Shown: positions 8,184 through 15,017 of the stretch, in pieces
Numbering within the stretch: position 1 is the first letter of the stretch
Layout: the number at the start of each line of letters is the position of its first letter
Origin: AWTP1-13 sp035714005
GTDB lineage: Bacteria; Pseudomonadota; Alphaproteobacteria; Rhizobiales; Hyphomicrobiaceae
Length of the DNA: 15,477 nucleotides
Direction: 5' to 3'
Assembly (NCBI GenBank): GCA_035714005.1
Contig: DASTMQ010000088.1
Location: 1 to 15,477 of the forward strand
Translations under genes and position numbers: made by a program
Notes under the pieces: generated by a model
Told to the model about the DNA's origin: nothing
What the model saw: only the letters and a program-made list of their open reading frames with translations
The model's database searches: none

Positions 8184-8217
8184 GACCCCGACCCGAACCT
8201 GGGTTCGGGCCGGGGTC
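8184..8217 (-). other. Strong 16-bp hairpin between tctC and tctB
   Basis: Left arm GACCCCGACCCGAACC (8184-8199) and right arm GGTTCGGGCCGGGGTC (8202-8217) pair over all 16 positions in minus-strand RNA, with one G-U wobble at 8191/8210. In plus-strand RNA the same position is an A-C mismatch, so the structure suits the minus transcript. It begins 6 bases after the tctC stop. No T-run follows, so it looks more like a 3'-end stabiliser or partial attenuator than a full terminator. It could also be one copy of a dispersed palindromic repeat. Confidence 0.8.
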
Positions 8218-8223
8218 GACGCA

Positions 8224-9243
8224 TCATTTTTTGGCCAGGAAACCCGCCTCCGCCATCAGGTCGCGGTGCGTCTTTTCTGCGCTTTCCAACCAGGTCACGA
8301 ACTGGTCGCCCGACATCATGGTTTGATTGTAGGCGCCCTTTTCCATGTACTCCTTCCAATCCTCGGTGGCGGCGACCTTCTTGAACAGGTCGACATAGAA
8401 GGCGACCTGCTCCTTGCTAATCCCCGGGGCGCCGAAGACGCCGCGCAACATTTGGTACTCAACGTCGATGCCCGCCTCCTTGCAGGTGGGAATATCCGAC
8501 CAGGCCATGTCCTTGGTGACCTTCTCGGTGTAGGTCGAGCGTTTGGCGTCGAATAGGCACAAAGGCCGCAGGGATCCGGCGCGCCATTGGGCAACCGCCT
8601 CGATGGGATTGTTGACGCTGGAGTCGATGTGTTTGCCGACGAGCTGAACGGCCACATCGCCGCCGCCCTTGAAGGGCACGTACGTCAGTTTCCGGGGCGC
8701 CGTGATCCGCTCCAGCGCCACGGTGATGATCTGGTCTTCCTGCTTGGAGCCGGTGCCGCCCATCTTGAACTTGCGATCGTCGCCGGCCTTGATGGCCTCG
8801 ATGTAGTCCTTGGCCGACTTGAACTCGGTCTCGCTGTTCACCCACAGCACGAACTGATCGAGTGCCAGCATGCCGATGGGCGTCAATTCTTTCCAATTGA
8901 AGGGCACTCCCGTCCCGAGCGGGGTGGTGAACAGGTTTGAAAGCGTGATGACGATCTTGTGGGGATCCTTGTTGGCCCCCTTGAGCTCGAGGAAGCCCTC
9001 CGCACCAGCGCCGCCGGGTTTGTTGATCACCACCATGGGCTGTTTCATCAGGCTGTGCTTGGCGACCACGCCTTGGACGAAACGGGCCATCTGGTCGGCA
9101 CCGCCGCCGGTGCCGGCCGGGACGATGAACTCGACGGGCTTGGTCGGCTCCCAACCTTGCGCCGCGACCGGCATCGATACCGCAGCGAGCACCGCAACCG
9201 CTGTGCTTGCGCTTGCCAGTCCTGACTTGGCGTATCGCAACAT
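8224..9243 (-). CDS. tctC: TctC/Bug-family periplasmic carboxylate-binding receptor
   Basis: This is the extracytoplasmic receptor of the TTT carrier, 339 residues. A signal peptide lies at about 1-28 (TAVAVLAAVSMPVAAQ). The mature part opens with the Bug pattern PVEFIVPAGTGGGADQMARF and has INKPGGAGAEGF, where the first loops bind the ligand carboxylate, then FNWKELTPIGMLALDQFVLWV and a VPFKGGGDVAVQLVGKHID segment typical of the second domain. The ATG at 9243 has GAGGAGG 5 bases upstream and sits at the signal peptide, so it is preferred over an in-frame ATG 11 codons earlier. It is 22 bases after tctA. Bug ligands vary widely (tricarboxylates, dicarboxylates, amino acids). Divergence from an oxalate operon suggests oxalate or a close relative, but no ligand can be read from sequence. 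Confidence 0.92.
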   Translation of the reverse strand: MLRYAKSGLASASTAVAVLAAVSMPVAAQGWEPTKPVEFIVPAGTGGGADQMARFVQGVVAKHSLMKQPMVVINKPGGAGAEGFLELKGANKDPHKIVITLSNLFTTPLGTGVPFNWKELTPIGMLALDQFVLWVNSETEFKSAKDYIEAIKAGDDRKFKMGGTGSKQEDQIITVALERITAPRKLTYVPFKGGGDVAVQLVGKHIDSSVNNPIEAVAQWRAGSLRPLCLFDAKRSTYTEKVTKDMAWSDIPTCKEAGIDVEYQMLRGVFGAPGISKEQVAFYVDLFKKVAATEDWKEYMEKGAYNQTMMSGDQFVTWLESAEKTHRDLMAEAGFLAKK

Positions 9244-9265
9244 CGTTTCCTCCTCGTGTTTTTGC

Positions 9266-10777
9266 CTAACCGGCAACTTTGCGGGGATCGCTGCGCATGG
9301 CTCCGAGCAGGGACCCGAACAGTGGCCACAACAACATCAATAGGCCAAGCGCCATGATGGTACCGACCAGCGCATTTGAGAAAAAGATCGTCACGCTTCC
9401 CTGCGAAATCAACATTGCCTGCCGGAAGGAGCTTTCCGCTTGGTCGCCCAGAACGAGCGCCAGCACCATCGGCGCGAGCGGATAGCCAAGCTTGTTGAAG
9501 GTGTAGCCGACGACGCCGAATACCACCATCACCCATACGTCAAACATGGCATTGTTCACGGTGTAGGCGCCAACCGCACAGATCACCATGATGGCCGGCG
9601 CGATGATCGAGAATGGCACCCGCAGGATGGCGGCAAACAGCGGCACGCAGGTCAGCACCACGATCAGGCCGGCAATATTGCCGAGGTACATGCTGGCGAT
9701 CAGCCCCCAAACAAAGTCTTTCTGCTCCACGAACAGGAGGGGACCGGGCTGCAGGCCCCAGATCAGCAGACCACCGAGCAGCACCGCCGCGGTGGGCGAT
9801 CCGGGAATGCCGAGGGTCAGCATGGGCAACAGCGCGCTGGTGCCGGCGGCGTGGGCGGCGGTTTCGGGCGCAACCACCCCCTCGATGGTGCCCTTGCCGA
9901 AGGCATCACCCTGCTTGGAAAAGCGCTTGGCCAGGCCGTAGCTCATGAACGAGGCCGGTGTCGCTCCGCCGGGGGTGATGCCCATCCAGCAGCCGATCAG
10001 ACAGCTGCGCAGCGAGGTGATCCAATAGCGCGGCAACTGCGCCCAGGTTCGCAACACCGCATCGAGCCGCAACTTGCCGTCGGCACCCCTGAATTCCAGG
10101 CCTTCCTCGATGGAATTCAGCATTTCGCCAATGCCGAACAGGCCGATCACGGCGATCAGGAAGCCGAAGCCTTTCAGCAAATCGGTAAAGCCGAAGGTCA
10201 TGCGCAGCTGGCCCGTCACACTATCGAGCCCGACGGCGGCCAGCGCGAAACCAAGACACATGGAGGCGATGGTTTTGCTGGGGCTGCCTCGCCCCATGCC
10301 AATGAAGCTGGCGAAGGTCAAAAACTGCACGGCAAAGAATTCGGCCGGTCCGAAGCGCAAGGCGAACTTGGCGACCAGAGGGGCGAGGAAGGTGATGACA
10401 ACGACGGCGAACAGCGCGCCCACAAATGACGAGGTGAACGCCGCGGTCAAGGCTTCGTCGGCCCTGCCTTTCTGGGCCATCGGATGGCCGTCGAAGGTGG
10501 TAGCGACGGACCAGGGTTCGCCCGGAATATTGAAGAGGATCGAGGTGATGGCGCCGCCGAACAATGCCCCCCAATAAATGCAGGACAGCATGATGATGGC
10601 CGACGTCGGCGGCATGGAGAAGGTCAGCGGCAGGAGAATTGCTACGCCGTTGGCGCCGCCGAGCCCGGGCAGCACGCCGATGATGACGCCCAACAGAATG
10701 CCGATCATCATCAGCAAGACGTTGTACCAGCTGAGCGCGACTGCGAAGCCACCCATCAGCGAGGCGATCTCGTCCAC
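9266..10777 (-). CDS. tctA: TctA-family large membrane subunit of a tripartite tricarboxylate transporter
   Basis: This is the transport subunit of the TTT carrier, 503 residues from the chosen GTG, close to the family norm of about 500. Family signatures are GVLPGLGG at 34-41, the following IYWGALFGGAITSILFNIPGE region, ITPGGATPASFMSYGLAKR in the second half, then VVAPETAAHAAGTSALLPM and LTLGIPGSPTAAVLLGGL. The rest is a run of hydrophobic helices. The GTG at 10777 gives VDEIASLMGGFAVALS, the usual TctA opening. An ATG at 10756 would remove seven residues. The open frame continues upstream through the operator region, but that part is not TctA-like. SD support for the GTG is weak (GAGA only). 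It heads the operon, divergent from the GntR gene. Confidence 0.96.
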   Translation of the reverse strand: MDEIASLMGGFAVALSWYNVLLMMIGILLGVIIGVLPGLGGANGVAILLPLTFSMPPTSAIIMLSCIYWGALFGGAITSILFNIPGEPWSVATTFDGHPMAQKGRADEALTAAFTSSFVGALFAVVVITFLAPLVAKFALRFGPAEFFAVQFLTFASFIGMGRGSPSKTIASMCLGFALAAVGLDSVTGQLRMTFGFTDLLKGFGFLIAVIGLFGIGEMLNSIEEGLEFRGADGKLRLDAVLRTWAQLPRYWITSLRSCLIGCWMGITPGGATPASFMSYGLAKRFSKQGDAFGKGTIEGVVAPETAAHAAGTSALLPMLTLGIPGSPTAAVLLGGLLIWGLQPGPLLFVEQKDFVWGLIASMYLGNIAGLIVVLTCVPLFAAILRVPFSIIAPAIMVICAVGAYTVNNAMFDVWVMVVFGVVGYTFNKLGYPLAPMVLALVLGDQAESSFRQAMLISQGSVTIFFSNALVGTIMALGLLMLLWPLFGSLLGAMRSDPRKVAG

Positions 10778-10811
10778 TGGCGTCTCTTTCTCGGCCGTTT
10801 CCTGGGTGTGG

Positions 10812-10821
10812 TGGTCTACCT
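10812..10821. promoter_or_regulatory. Degenerate copy of the TGGTATACCA operator
   Basis: TGGTCTACCT matches the two perfect palindromes at 8 of 10 positions. It lies between the perfect site at 10857 and the tctA start, 45 bases centre to centre from that site. It could be an auxiliary regulator site in the tctA leader, or chance. Confidence 0.3.
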
Positions 10822-10856
10822 GGCGCGGTACCGGAGCGCTGGTGCCCCCTTTTGTC

Positions 10857-10866
10857 TGGTATACCA
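10857..10866. promoter_or_regulatory. Perfect palindrome TGGTATACCA, tctA-proximal operator
   Basis: This 10-bp perfect palindrome lies 80 bases upstream of the tctA start. An identical copy lies upstream of the divergent GntR gene. Palindromes with TGGT and ACCA half-sites and a short centre are typical of FadR/FCD-type GntR regulators, so this is the likely binding site of the adjacent regulator on the transporter side. Confidence 0.7.
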
Positions 10867-10971
10867 TGTGCCAATTAACCCGACGACGCAACTCCCTGTT
10901 TGTGGCGGCGGATGAGAAATTTATTTGCGAATCGTTGGCAAGAAGCCATTTTCCTGCTAAGCGCATCCGGC

Positions 10972-11001
10972 TTGTCCGGTGCGACAGGCGTGGTGTATGG
11001 T
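10972..11001 (+). promoter_or_regulatory. Candidate promoter of the GntR-oxc-frc operon
   Basis: TTGTCC (10972-10977) and TATGGT (10996-11001) are each 4 of 6 to the sigma-70 hexamers, with 18-base spacing. The -10 overlaps the palindrome at 10998-11007, as expected for a promoter its own regulator can block. The hexamers are only moderate. Confidence 0.4.
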
Positions 11002-11007
11002 ATACCA
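10998..11007. promoter_or_regulatory. Perfect palindrome TGGTATACCA, GntR-proximal operator
   Basis: This second exact copy of the 10-bp palindrome is 141 bases centre to centre from the first and about 40 bases before the GntR start. It overlaps the candidate -10, so binding should repress the regulator and the oxalate genes behind it. Confidence 0.7.
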
Positions 11008-11013
11008 GAAACC

Positions 11014-11029
11014 ACCGGCAACGGCCGGT
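11014..11029 (+). other. Small leader hairpin before the GntR start
   Basis: ACCGGC, a 4-base loop AACG, and GCCGGT form a perfect 6-bp stem. It lies 6 bases after the palindrome and just ahead of the G-rich stretch that likely serves as ribosome binding site. It could modulate translation of the regulator or be chance in GC-rich DNA. Confidence 0.3.
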
Positions 11030-11046
11030 TGGGTGGGGTGCAGCGC

Positions 11047-11733
11047 GTGGCCGATACGCAGCTCAAAATCGCTCCCATAGGCGAGGGGATTAGCCTCAAG
11101 GCCCGTGCCTACGAGGCCTTAAAGTCGGCAATCCTCAACATGAACATCTATGCCGACGAGGCCGAGCTGCGCCTCGATGAGCGCGATTTGTCGCAACGCT
11201 TCGGCGTCAGCCGCACGCCGCTGCGCGAAGCGCTGGCCCAGCTCGATCAGGAGGGCCTGGTGCGCATCGTTGCCCGGCGCGGCATCTTTATCGTGCGCAA
11301 GACCAAGGCCGAGATCCTCGATATGATCACGGTCTGGGCCGCCCTGGAGAGCATGGCGGCGCGGCTTGCCACCGAACAGGCCGCGGGCGATGAGATCGCG
11401 CAGTTGCACGCTCTGGTCGATCAGTTCTCCCAGGACGAGATCGCCCGCAAGATGGGCGAATACTCCGACGCCAATATCAAGTTTCATCAAGCCATCATCG
11501 GCCTCGGCAAATGCCGGCTGATCGTGGAGATGAGCAACGATCTCTTTTTCCACATGCGCGCGATCCGGCAACGAACGATCTTCGAGCAAGATCGGGCCAA
11601 GCGGTCGATCGTCGACCATAAGGAAATCGTTGCGGCGCTGGAGGCGCGCGATACCGAAAAGGCGGAGCGATTGGTGCGCCAGCACACTCTGCGCCTGCGC
11701 GATCATGTCGACCGTTACGTCAATCTCGACTGA
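11047..11733 (+). CDS. GntR-family transcriptional regulator, FadR/FCD subfamily
   Basis: This is a DNA-binding regulator of 228 residues from the chosen GTG. The winged helix-turn-helix spans about 20-84, with the core LDERDLSQRFGVSRTPLREAL at about 43-63 and wing residues RRGIFIV. The C-terminal FCD ligand domain covers about 90-225. Its metal-site pattern is visible: His147 in NIKFHQAI (Asn143 sits where many members have Asp), His191 in DHKEIVAAL and His213 in RQHTLRL. FCD domains usually bind small organic acids through the metal. The start is uncertain: GTG at 11038 or 11047 fits the family length, with GGGTGGGG 8 bases before 11047. An open frame back to ATG 10912 would run through the operator. 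Its position between divergent arms suggests it controls both; oxalate or formyl/oxalyl-CoA-related acids are candidate effectors. Confidence 0.93.
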   Translation: MADTQLKIAPIGEGISLKARAYEALKSAILNMNIYADEAELRLDERDLSQRFGVSRTPLREALAQLDQEGLVRIVARRGIFIVRKTKAEILDMITVWAALESMAARLATEQAAGDEIAQLHALVDQFSQDEIARKMGEYSDANIKFHQAIIGLGKCRLIVEMSNDLFFHMRAIRQRTIFEQDRAKRSIVDHKEIVAALEARDTEKAERLVRQHTLRLRDHVDRYVNLD

Positions 11734-11786
11734 CAGAAACAGCCGGTGGCCGATCCCGATGTGCTGCCGAGTAGAGGAGACAACCC

Positions 11787-11921
11787 ATGGCGGCTGCAGC
11801 GGCAGCAAGGAAGGCCGCGAGCGCCGAGCCCTTTCGGTGCCGCATTGCCAATCGCGCCAATGTGCGCGGGCGGCTCGGCATGGCAGCCCCGGCGCTCCAA
11901 TCGAGATACCGGGCGCAATAA
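11787..11921 (+). CDS. Possible small basic protein, 44 aa, unrecognised
   Basis: A 44-codon frame starts MAAAAAARKAASAEP and ends with TAA 27 bases before the oxc ATG. GAGGAG (11774-11779) lies 7 bases before the ATG, the best-placed SD between the GntR gene and oxc. The product has six consecutive Ala, nine Arg/Lys residues and one Cys, with no signal peptide or membrane helix. It matches no family I know. It may be a real small protein, a leader peptide that couples translation to oxc, or chance. The codons just after the ATG contain GCTGC/GCAGC arms that could fold into a small hairpin. Confidence 0.38.
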   Translation: MAAAAAARKAASAEPFRCRIANRANVRGRLGMAAPALQSRYRAQ

Positions 11922-11948
11922 ACGCAAATTTTTGAGGGAGGACAGGTG

Positions 11949-13676
11949 ATGTCCGCAGCAGACGCCAAGGCAGTCGAATCCGAGCGGGAGCTGACCGACG
12001 GCTTTCACCTCGTGATCGACGCGCTCAAGCTCAACGGTGTGAAGACGATCTATGGTGTTCCCGGAATTCCGATTACGGACTTTGGCCGCATGGCGCAGGC
12101 CGCAGGCATTCGCGTGCTGTCGTTCCGGCACGAGCAAAACGCCGGCAATGCGGCGGCGATCGCCGGCTTTCTCACCAAGCAGCCCGGCATCTGCCTAACC
12201 GTATCGGCGCCGGGCTTTCTCAATGGCCTGACGGCCCTGGCCAATGCCACCACCAACTGCTTTCCGATGATCCTGATCTCGGGATCCTCCGAGCGCGAGA
12301 TCGTCGACCTGCAGCAAGGTGACTACGAAGAAATGGACCAGCTGGCGATTGCCAAGCCGCTCTGCAAGGCGGCGTTTCGCGTGTTACACGCCGCCGATAT
12401 CGGCATCGGTGTGGCCCGCGCCATCCGCGCCGCCGTGTCCGGTCGGCCAGGCGGCGTCTACCTCGATTTGCCGGCCAAGCTGTTCTCGCAAGTCATCGAT
12501 GCGGCAGCGGGCGAGAAATCCCTGGTTAAGGTGGTCGATCCGGCGCCGGCGCAGATCCCGGCCCCGGCGGCCGTGAAACGCGCACTCGAGGTGCTCAAGG
12601 GCGCCAAGCGCCCCTTGATTATTCTGGGCAAGGGTGCCGCCTACGCGCAGGCCGATGAGCAAATCCGCGCGGTGGTGGAAAAGACCGGCATCCCGTTTCT
12701 GCCGATGAGCATGGCGAAGGGGCTGCTGCCCGACACGCATCCACTGTGCGCGGGGGCCGCGCGCTCGACGGTGCTCAGGGACTGCGACGTCGTGATGCTG
12801 GTGGGTGCGCGCCTGAATTGGCTGTTGTCACACGGCAAAGGTAGGTCCTGGGGTGCGCCGGGTTCGAAGAAATTCATTCAAATCGACATCGAGCCCAAGG
12901 AGATGGACAGCAATGTCGAGATCGTCGCGCCCGTGGTCGGCGACATCGGCTCTGTCATCTCGGCCCTGCTGGAAGGCATCGATGCCAAGTGGTCGGCGCC
13001 GCCGGCCGACTGGATCGCCGCCGTCAAGGCGAAGCGGGAAGAGAACGTCGCCAAGATGGCGCCGCGGCTCATGAACAATTCGGCGCCCATGGATTTCCAT
13101 GCTGCGCTCGGGGCCTTGCGCACCGTCATCAAAGAGCGGCCCGATGCCATTCTCGTCAACGAAGGTGCCAACACGCTCGATCTGGCGCGCGGCGTCATCG
13201 ACATGTATCAGCCGCGCAAGCGGCTCGACGTCGGCACCTGGGGCGTTATGGGCATAGGCATGGGCTTTGCCATCGCCGCCGCGATTGAAACCGGAAAGCC
13301 CGTGCTTGCCGTCGAGGGCGACAGCGCCTTCGGTTTTTCCGGCATGGAGGTGGAAACGATCTGCCGCTACAACCTGCCGGTCTGCGTCGTCATCTTCAAC
13401 AACAACGGCATCTACCGCGGCACCGACGTCAACTCGGTCGGCGGCGATCCGGCAACGACCGTCTTCGTCAAGAATTCGCGCTACGACAAGATGATGGAAG
13501 CGTTCGGCGGCATCGGCGTTCATGCCGCGACGCCGGACGAACTGAAGCGCGCCGTCGACCAGGCGATGGATTGCGGCAAGCCAACCCTCATCAACGCGGT
13601 GATCGATCCGGCCGCCGGCAGCGAAAGCGGCCGCATCGGCAATCTCAACCCGCAGAGCGTGGTGAAAAAGAAATAG
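11949..13676 (+). CDS. oxc: Oxalyl-CoA decarboxylase
   Basis: This is a cytoplasmic thiamine-diphosphate enzyme that converts oxalyl-CoA to formyl-CoA and CO2. It has 575 residues; the Oxalobacter formigenes enzyme has 568. ELTDGFHLVIDALKLNGV opens the N-terminal domain. Glu62 in SFRHEQNAG is the ThDP-activating glutamate. ERE and QQGDYEEMDQ are near-identical to the Oxalobacter enzyme and include its active-site Tyr-Glu pair. The ThDP/metal motif runs from GDSAFGFSGMEVETICRYNL to NNNGIYRG, including the catalytic-region Tyr. The C-terminal SESGRIGNLN is the CoA-end signature of the family. The full set separates it from acetolactate synthase-like relatives. ATG at 11949 has GGGAGG 7 bases upstream; GTG at 11946 is too close. 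frc follows after 11 bases. Confidence 0.98.
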   Translation: MSAADAKAVESERELTDGFHLVIDALKLNGVKTIYGVPGIPITDFGRMAQAAGIRVLSFRHEQNAGNAAAIAGFLTKQPGICLTVSAPGFLNGLTALANATTNCFPMILISGSSEREIVDLQQGDYEEMDQLAIAKPLCKAAFRVLHAADIGIGVARAIRAAVSGRPGGVYLDLPAKLFSQVIDAAAGEKSLVKVVDPAPAQIPAPAAVKRALEVLKGAKRPLIILGKGAAYAQADEQIRAVVEKTGIPFLPMSMAKGLLPDTHPLCAGAARSTVLRDCDVVMLVGARLNWLLSHGKGRSWGAPGSKKFIQIDIEPKEMDSNVEIVAPVVGDIGSVISALLEGIDAKWSAPPADWIAAVKAKREENVAKMAPRLMNNSAPMDFHAALGALRTVIKERPDAILVNEGANTLDLARGVIDMYQPRKRLDVGTWGVMGIGMGFAIAAAIETGKPVLAVEGDSAFGFSGMEVETICRYNLPVCVVIFNNNGIYRGTDVNSVGGDPATTVFVKNSRYDKMMEAFGGIGVHAATPDELKRAVDQAMDCGKPTLINAVIDPAAGSESGRIGNLNPQSVVKKK

Positions 13677-13687
13677 TGGAGCAAGCA

Positions 13688-14962
13688 ATGGGTAAGGCAC
13701 TCGAAGGCGTCCGCATTCTCGATTTCACGCACGTGCAGTCGGGTCCGACCTGCACACAACTGCTGGCCTGGTTCGGCGCGGACGTAATCAAAGTGGAGCG
13801 GCCGGGAATTGGCGATATCACGCGCGGCCAACTGATCGACGTGAAGGGTGCAGATTCGCTCTACTTCACCATGCTCAACCACAACAAGCGTTCGATTACG
13901 ATCGACAGCAAAAACAAGAAGGGCATGGAGATCCTGGAACGGCTGGTCAAGACCTGCGACGTGCTGGTCGAGAATTTCGCCCCGGGTGCGCTCGATCGCA
14001 TGGGCTTGACCTGGGAGCGCATCCAGGAGCTCAATCCGCGCATGATCTATGCGTCCGTGAAGGGCTTCGGTCCGGGGCCCTATGAGGACTGCAAGGTCTA
14101 TGAAAACGTGGCCCAGTGCACGGGTGGCGCGGCGTCGACGACCGGCTTCCGGGATGGACTGCCGCTGGTGACGGGCGCACAAATCGGTGATAGCGGCACC
14201 GGCCTGCATCTGGCGCTCGGCATCGTCACGGCGCTTTATCACCGCACCATGACCGGCAAAGGCCAGCGGGTCACCTGCGCCATGCAGGATGGCGTGCTCA
14301 ACCTTGCGCGCGTGAAGATGCGCGATCAGCAGCGCCTCGCGCACGGGCCGCTGACGGAATACAGCCAATTCGGGGAGGGCATTCCGTTCGGCGATGCCGT
14401 GCCGCGTGCGGGCAACGACTCCGGTGGCGGCCAGCCCGGCCGCATCCTCAAATGCAAAGGCTGGGAGACCGATCCCAACGCCTACATCTACTTCATCACG
14501 CAGGCGCCCGTCTGGGAGGCGATTTGCGATGTGATCGGTGAACCGAGCTGGAAGACGCATCCCGACTACGCCAAGCCGGCGGCGCGGCTGCCTCGCCTCA
14601 ACGAGATTTTCGGGCGCATCGAACAGTGGACGATGACGAAAAGCAAATTCGAGGCCATGGAGATTCTGAACAAATACGACATCCCATGCGGGCCGATCCT
14701 GTCCATGAAGGAGTTGGCGGAGGACCAATCGCTGCGCGCGACCGGTACCATCGTCGAGGTAGACCATCCCACCCGCGGCACGTACTTGTCGGTCGGCAAT
14801 CCGATCAAGCTGTCGGCGTCGCCGGCGGACGTGAAGCGCTCACCGCTGTTGGGCGAGCATACCGATCAGGTGCTCGCCGAACTGGGCTACTCGTCCGATG
14901 AGATCGCGGCGCTGGCGCAAGCTGGCGCGACGGCCGCGCTGAAAAAACAGGCAGCGGAGTAG
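13688..14962 (+). CDS. frc: Formyl-CoA:oxalate CoA-transferase (class III CoA-transferase)
   Basis: This enzyme moves CoA from formyl-CoA to oxalate, giving formate and oxalyl-CoA, the substrate of Oxc. It has 424 residues; the Oxalobacter enzyme has 428. LDFTHVQSGPTCTQ includes Gln17 of the active site. CKVYENVAQCTGGAA has Glu139, and QIGDSGTG has Asp168, equivalent to the catalytic Asp169 that forms the acyl-anhydride and CoA-thioester intermediates. The mobile glycine loop is SGGGQPG at 245-251, with Ser where the Oxalobacter enzyme has Gly. The segment before it is shorter than in Oxalobacter. GWETD, YDIPCGPI and SPLLGEHTDQVL close the protein. The ATG has GGAG 6 bases upstream. The frame extends back into oxc, but that part is not Frc-like. 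Confidence 0.97.
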   Translation: MGKALEGVRILDFTHVQSGPTCTQLLAWFGADVIKVERPGIGDITRGQLIDVKGADSLYFTMLNHNKRSITIDSKNKKGMEILERLVKTCDVLVENFAPGALDRMGLTWERIQELNPRMIYASVKGFGPGPYEDCKVYENVAQCTGGAASTTGFRDGLPLVTGAQIGDSGTGLHLALGIVTALYHRTMTGKGQRVTCAMQDGVLNLARVKMRDQQRLAHGPLTEYSQFGEGIPFGDAVPRAGNDSGGGQPGRILKCKGWETDPNAYIYFITQAPVWEAICDVIGEPSWKTHPDYAKPAARLPRLNEIFGRIEQWTMTKSKFEAMEILNKYDIPCGPILSMKELAEDQSLRATGTIVEVDHPTRGTYLSVGNPIKLSASPADVKRSPLLGEHTDQVLAELGYSSDEIAALAQAGATAALKKQAAE

Positions 14963-15017
14963 CTATTCCGACCCTCGCCGCGACCGCGGCAGAGGTCAAC
15001 CAAGCGGAGGCATGGTG

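Noticed and set aside
9440..10429. A 329-codon plus-strand frame across tctA
   Set aside because: It is the complement of the TctA membrane segments; the product is a Gln/Gly/His-rich shadow without any domain.
10778..10966. N-terminal extension of TctA through the control region
   Set aside because: The extra residues are polar and unlike TctA, and would place the perfect palindrome inside the gene; the GTG at 10777 gives the usual TctA opening.
12828..13700. A 290-codon minus-strand frame across oxc
   Set aside because: It is antisense to the conserved ThDP-binding part of oxc, with an Asp/His/Arg-rich product and no recognisable family.
13520..14767. A 415-codon open frame on the minus strand across frc
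   Set aside because: It lies antisense to a clear Frc with intact catalytic residues, and its product is an Arg/His/Ala-rich low-quality sequence with no domain. Long antisense frames are expected in GC-rich DNA.
14977..14990. GCCGCG/CGCGGC inverted repeat in the 55-base gap after frc as a terminator
   Set aside because: The loop would be only two bases, no T-run follows, and the next gene begins 28 bases later with a good SD, so the transcript probably continues.
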